Assembly: GCA_015485495.1 (NCBI GenBank)
Contig: WFTL01000097.1
Coordinates: 1 to 50,313 of the forward strand
Length of the DNA: 50,313 nucleotides
Direction of reading: 5' to 3'
Source: Planctomycetaceae bacterium
Lineage (GTDB): Bacteria > Planctomycetota > Planctomycetia > Planctomycetales > Planctomycetaceae
The translations under genes were made by a program, and so were the position numbers. Below the pieces are notes generated by a model that was not told the DNA's origin, did not search any database, and saw only the letters and a list, made by a program, of their open reading frames with translations. Below are positions 46,348 to 50,313 of the stretch, piece by piece. Each line of letters begins with the position of its first letter. Within the stretch, counting starts at the first letter, position 1.

Positions 46348-47874
46348 TCATTCCGGATCGCTCGCAGCGGCTTCGTCCGGTGGAACGAGATTCTTCAGGT
46401 CCAGACAGACCAGCCAGTCTTCACTGCGGAGATACAGTTTTCCACTGGAAATGACCGGAGCGGTCCAGGCCGGATAATGAATTTCCGGCAGCGAGAATCG
46501 GCCGTGTTCCGAAAAGGCATGAGGATTCACGTCGACGGCCGCCAGCGTGCCGCGTTCTCCGAGAACGATGAACCGGCTGCCGACCTGTGTCAGAGATCCC
46601 CGTCCGTAGTACGGATACGGAACCGGCCGGCCGGTCCGAACGTCGACGATCTGACGCGTTTTTCGATCGCGGGCGAACCGGCGGATATCCCCGTCGAATC
46701 CGGACGTTTTCCACATCACCTTTCCGTCTTCCAGACGGATGCACCGCAGTTCGCCTTCGTTTTCGTGCCGGCCGCTGAACCCGTAAACATATCCGTCGAC
46801 GTGAATGGGCGTTGTCCAGTGCGCCAGAAGGTTGCGGCGGTCCCGCCACACTTCCGAACAGGAACGGCCGTCTGCGGCCACTTCCAGCAGAACCGAACCG
46901 GTGCGGTAGGCAGCCGACAGAAGAATGCGGCTGCCCACGACCAGCGGACGGGCCGCATTGACCGATTCATGAACCCGGGCGCGAAACCAGTAATGAAACT
47001 GCTCCTGGCCCGTTTCCGGGTCCAGCGACAGCAGCCCGTGTCGCAGCAGGCACAACAGATGACGCCGGCCATGAATCACGGCCGGAATCGGCGAAGAATA
47101 ACTCACCACCATTTCCGACCCCGTCCACCGATACGGCTGGCCGGTATCGGCGTTGATCGTGCCATCCCAGGTCGAACGCCCGCCGGCTTCCCAGAGAACT
47201 TTTCCGTTGTTCCGATCGAATGCCACGACTCCGGAATTCGGCTGACCGCCGACCAGAACGATCAGCCGGTCCCCGTCGACAACAGGGGAACACCCCATGC
47301 CGAAGAACCAGTCGGGAATCTGAAACATGTTTTTCAGATCGTGCTGCCAGATGAGTCGGCCGTCTTCCAGAGCCACGCACGTCAGCATCCCTTCGGCGCC
47401 CAGGGTGAAGCATTTTCCGTCGGCCAGCACCGGAGAACAGCGGGGACCATCGTTGTAGCCATAAGGATCGGTGAATGTGCTGGCATAACGGTACTGCCAC
47501 TGTTCCTGACCGTCGGTCACCGATCGGCAGGAAATCACTTCGTCCCGTCCTCTGCGGTGGTGAACCACCACCCGGTTTCCGAGAACAGACGGAGCGCTGT
47601 ATCCGGTGCCGATCGGCTGCTTCCACAGCACGGCCGGACGCGCCCGGGACCAGTCGATCGTCAGAGACGTTTCACCGGACACTCCGGTGTGGCGCGGGCC
47701 CAGAAACCAGGGCCAGTCTTCGGCATCTGCGGTGCCGGAAACAACAGCCGTCATCAGCAGCACAACGGACCACAGGACGGCTCGCAGCGGCAGACGTGTC
47801 CGTCCGAACACGACGGGCCGATCATCGGAAAGATGATGCGGCCCCGCAGCAGAATCAGAACACCGTACAGCCAT
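46348..47874 (-). CDS. Secreted PQQ-like beta-propeller protein
   Basis: A 508-residue protein with a long-n-region signal peptide (RTRLPLRAVLWSVVLLMTAVV, cleavage after GTADA) and BamB/PQQ-enzyme-type repeats, for example DWPWFLGPRHTGVSGE, SPVVDGDRLIVLVGG and SGVVAFDRNNGKVLWEAGG. Residues that would bind PQQ and calcium for alcohol dehydrogenase activity are not evident, so a binding or scaffolding role is more likely than catalysis. Such proteins are abundant in planctomycetes. The ATG at 47874 has GAGG about 8 bases upstream; a GTG within PVVFGRTR is an alternative. It lies 62 bp after the isomerase gene and 56 bp before the DUF1080-ThuA gene. Confidence 0.88.
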   Translation of the reverse strand: MAVRCSDSAAGPHHLSDDRPVVFGRTRLPLRAVLWSVVLLMTAVVSGTADAEDWPWFLGPRHTGVSGETSLTIDWSRARPAVLWKQPIGTGYSAPSVLGNRVVVHHRRGRDEVISCRSVTDGQEQWQYRYASTFTDPYGYNDGPRCSPVLADGKCFTLGAEGMLTCVALEDGRLIWQHDLKNMFQIPDWFFGMGCSPVVDGDRLIVLVGGQPNSGVVAFDRNNGKVLWEAGGRSTWDGTINADTGQPYRWTGSEMVVSYSSPIPAVIHGRRHLLCLLRHGLLSLDPETGQEQFHYWFRARVHESVNAARPLVVGSRILLSAAYRTGSVLLEVAADGRSCSEVWRDRRNLLAHWTTPIHVDGYVYGFSGRHENEGELRCIRLEDGKVMWKTSGFDGDIRRFARDRKTRQIVDVRTGRPVPYPYYGRGSLTQVGSRFIVLGERGTLAAVDVNPHAFSEHGRFSLPEIHYPAWTAPVISSGKLYLRSEDWLVCLDLKNLVPPDEAAASDPE

Positions 47875-47936
47875 CTGAGAAGCCTCAGCCGAAGATCCGT
47901 GGACGAAACAGGGGGCGGATTCGCCGGCAGGCCGTT

Positions 47937-48788
<852 letters not shown>

Positions 48789-49024
48789 CGTCTCCTCCTC
48801 GCCCCGCAAAACCTGATTTCTGAAGATCCGGATCCTGGCGAAGCGGTGTGAGATTTGCAATCCGCGCGCGATACGCAGACTTCCTCAGCCCATTCCCCTT
48901 CCCGTCTTCCGGGACCGCTGTCGGTCCGGATTGTGAGCGGTTTCGGGACCTTCTAAACTGATGTCCGGTCCTTCGAAACATTTTCTTCACAGCGCGGCGG
49001 CACCCGCCGCAACCGGAATCTGGC

Positions 49025-49999
49025 ATGACGCCGCTGACATTCAGGCCGATCCTGAAACGCATACGCTGGGGAGGTCGGAAGCTGGGAGACGTTCTGGGTC
49101 GGCCGATCGGTCCGGAATCGGATTACGCCGAAAGCTGGGAAATCGCCGATCATGCCCATGGGCAGAGCATTGTGGATGACGGCCCCTGGACCGGACAGAC
49201 TCTGCGGCAGGTGCTCGAGCATTCCGGAAAACAGGTGTTCGGCCGCCACCCGTGCCGGACCCCGTTTCCGCTGCTCATCAAATTCCTGGATGCTCACGAC
49301 TGGCTGTCCCTTCAGGTCCACCCGAACGACGAACAGGCCCGCCGCTGCAGTCCGGACGAACAGGGAAAGACGGAAGCCTGGGTGATTCTCGATGCGGAAC
49401 CGGACAGCCGGATCTGTGCCGGCCTGCGCAACGGTATCGGACCGGACGAGCTGCTGCGGCATCTGGACAGCGGAACGGTTGACCAGTGTCTGAATATGGT
49501 GTCCGTGCAGCCGGGCGACTGCGTGTTCATTCAGGCCGGAACCGTTCATGCCATCGGGCCGGGGATTCTGCTGGCGGAAATTCAGCAGCAAAGCGATCTC
49601 ACGTATCGCCTGCACGACTGGGGACGCCTGGGATCCGACGGCCGCCCGCGGGAACTCCACATCGATCAGGCTCTGCAGTGCATCGACTTCGATCGTGGTC
49701 CCGTGTTTCCCGTCGCGCCGCGTCAGCAGGACGAACCATCTGCTTCCCGCGAAGAACTCGTGCACAGCCCCTGGTTCGTGATCGAACGGCTGACCTTCCA
49801 GACCCCCTGGATGCTGTCCCTGGAAGACCGTTTCCACATTCTCATCGTTCTGAACGGGTCTCTGACACTGCATCACGATCACGGCGAGGCGCCGCGGCGT
49901 CTGAGCCGGGGGAGCACGCTGCTGCTGCCGGCCGGGCTGAACCGTGTGACCCTGGTTCCCGATGAAACGGCCGTGCTGCTGGACGTGTGCCTGCCCTGA
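49025..49999 (+). CDS. manA: Mannose-6-phosphate isomerase, class I
   Basis: A 324-residue cupin-type zinc enzyme that interconverts mannose 6-phosphate and fructose 6-phosphate. Zinc ligands are visible in SLQVHPND (Gln, His), GKTEAWVIL (Glu) and QAGTVHAIG (His), followed by the conserved DWGRLGSDGRPRELHID with its Arg. The start matches the family (LTFRPILKRIRWGGRKL). It is transcribed away from the TIM-barrel isomerase gene across a 236-bp region in which I see no clear box. Confidence 0.94.
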   Translation: MTPLTFRPILKRIRWGGRKLGDVLGRPIGPESDYAESWEIADHAHGQSIVDDGPWTGQTLRQVLEHSGKQVFGRHPCRTPFPLLIKFLDAHDWLSLQVHPNDEQARRCSPDEQGKTEAWVILDAEPDSRICAGLRNGIGPDELLRHLDSGTVDQCLNMVSVQPGDCVFIQAGTVHAIGPGILLAEIQQQSDLTYRLHDWGRLGSDGRPRELHIDQALQCIDFDRGPVFPVAPRQQDEPSASREELVHSPWFVIERLTFQTPWMLSLEDRFHILIVLNGSLTLHHDHGEAPRRLSRGSTLLLPAGLNRVTLVPDETAVLLDVCLP

Positions 50000-50041
50000 C
50001 CGGCGTGTGGGAACTGCTGACAGCCGGTGTGTCGGCGGGTG

Positions 50042-50313
50042 TCACTGGTGGGTTTTCAGTTCGAGGCGGGCGATCTGTGCCAGATGCACTTCATCGGGGC
50101 CGTCGGCCAGTCGCAGCGTTCGCTGATTGGCCCAGGCCGCAGCGAGAAACGTGTCCTGACACACTCCGAGCGCTCCATGGGCCTGAATCGCCCGATCAAT
50201 GACCCGCAGCGACATGGCCGGTGCTTCGACCTTGATGGCCGCGATCTCTTTGCGGGCGCCCTTGTTGCCGACGGTATCCATCAGCCACGCCGCGTGCATG
50301 ACCATCAGACGGG
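50042..50313 (-). CDS. Acyl-CoA dehydrogenase, C-terminal end (N-terminus off the window)
   Basis: The last 90 residues of a flavin-dependent acyl-CoA dehydrogenase enter from the right edge. Visible are [35 protein letters not shown] and the C-terminal [20 protein letters not shown], which belong to the C-terminal helical domain; the last resembles the ACAD10/11-like branch. The enzyme would oxidise an acyl-CoA to its enoyl form. The catalytic Glu and FAD-binding part lie outside. It converges on manA with 42 bp between stops and no obvious hairpin. Confidence 0.9.
   Translation of the reverse strand, partial: RLMVMHAAWLMDTVGNKGARKEIAAIKVEAPAMSLRVIDRAIQAHGALGVCQDTFLAAAWANQRTLRLADGPDEVHLAQIARLELKTHQ

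Overview
The window is GC-rich, densely coded bacterial chromosome, most likely from a planctomycete (Planctomycetota). No rRNA marker is present, so this rests on gene content: a giant Ser/Thr kinase with WD40 repeats and a sigma-like N-terminus, a secreted DUF1080-ThuA protein, a PQQ-propeller protein, an ExbB/coiled-coil pair of planctomycete type, an ABC-2 permease fused to a CPBP protease, and a stand-alone rpsD. I saw no tRNA, rRNA, CRISPR array, insertion sequence or prophage gene. Apart from the two genes cut by the window ends, I saw no broken gene.

Layout. 1-3440 (minus): a coiled-coil membrane protein cut by the left edge, a MotA/TolQ/ExbB-type channel protein, and a YkgJ-type cysteine-cluster protein. 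3589-8711 (minus): an orphan FdhF/YdeP-type molybdopterin oxidoreductase, glyceraldehyde-3-phosphate dehydrogenase and a short-chain dehydrogenase. 9008-11576 (plus): an alpha/beta hydrolase and an acyl-CoA ligase. A symmetrical terminator hairpin then separates them from the converging respiratory block.

11797-30408 (minus) is the core of the window: 13 consecutive genes, narC-like, narG, narH, narJ, narI, narK, narK, actA, actB, actC, actD, actE, actF. Most junctions overlap or are under 35 bp; the exception is a 189-bp gap between narG and narH. The block joins a cytoplasmic-type nitrate reductase, its chaperone, two nitrate/nitrite transporters and a diheme cytochrome c to a complete alternative complex III (quinol:cytochrome c/acceptor oxidoreductase). 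Nar and complex III would both draw on the quinol pool, and the NarC-like cytochrome is a possible link. No terminal oxidase or nitrite, NO or N2O reductase gene lies in the window.

31082-35119 (plus) is divergent from the respiratory block and encodes an ECF-sigma-like domain, a Hanks-type kinase, one membrane span and WD40 repeats in a single 1345-residue protein. 35136-39813 (minus): a ferredoxin-like protein, a PPP phosphatase, a UPF0173 metallo-hydrolase and pgi (the last three an evident operon), then rpsD with its own terminator. 40176-44677 (plus): hemH and a NatA/NatB-type ABC exporter. 44684-48788 (minus): a probable carbohydrate operon (TIM-barrel isomerase, PQQ-propeller protein, DUF1080-ThuA protein). 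49025-49999 (plus): manA. 50042 to the end (minus): the C-terminus of an acyl-CoA dehydrogenase.

The most noteworthy items are the nar-act gene fusion into one transcription-unit-like block, the sigma-kinase-WD40 protein divergent from it, and an intact four-cysteine motif in the N-terminal half of ActB.
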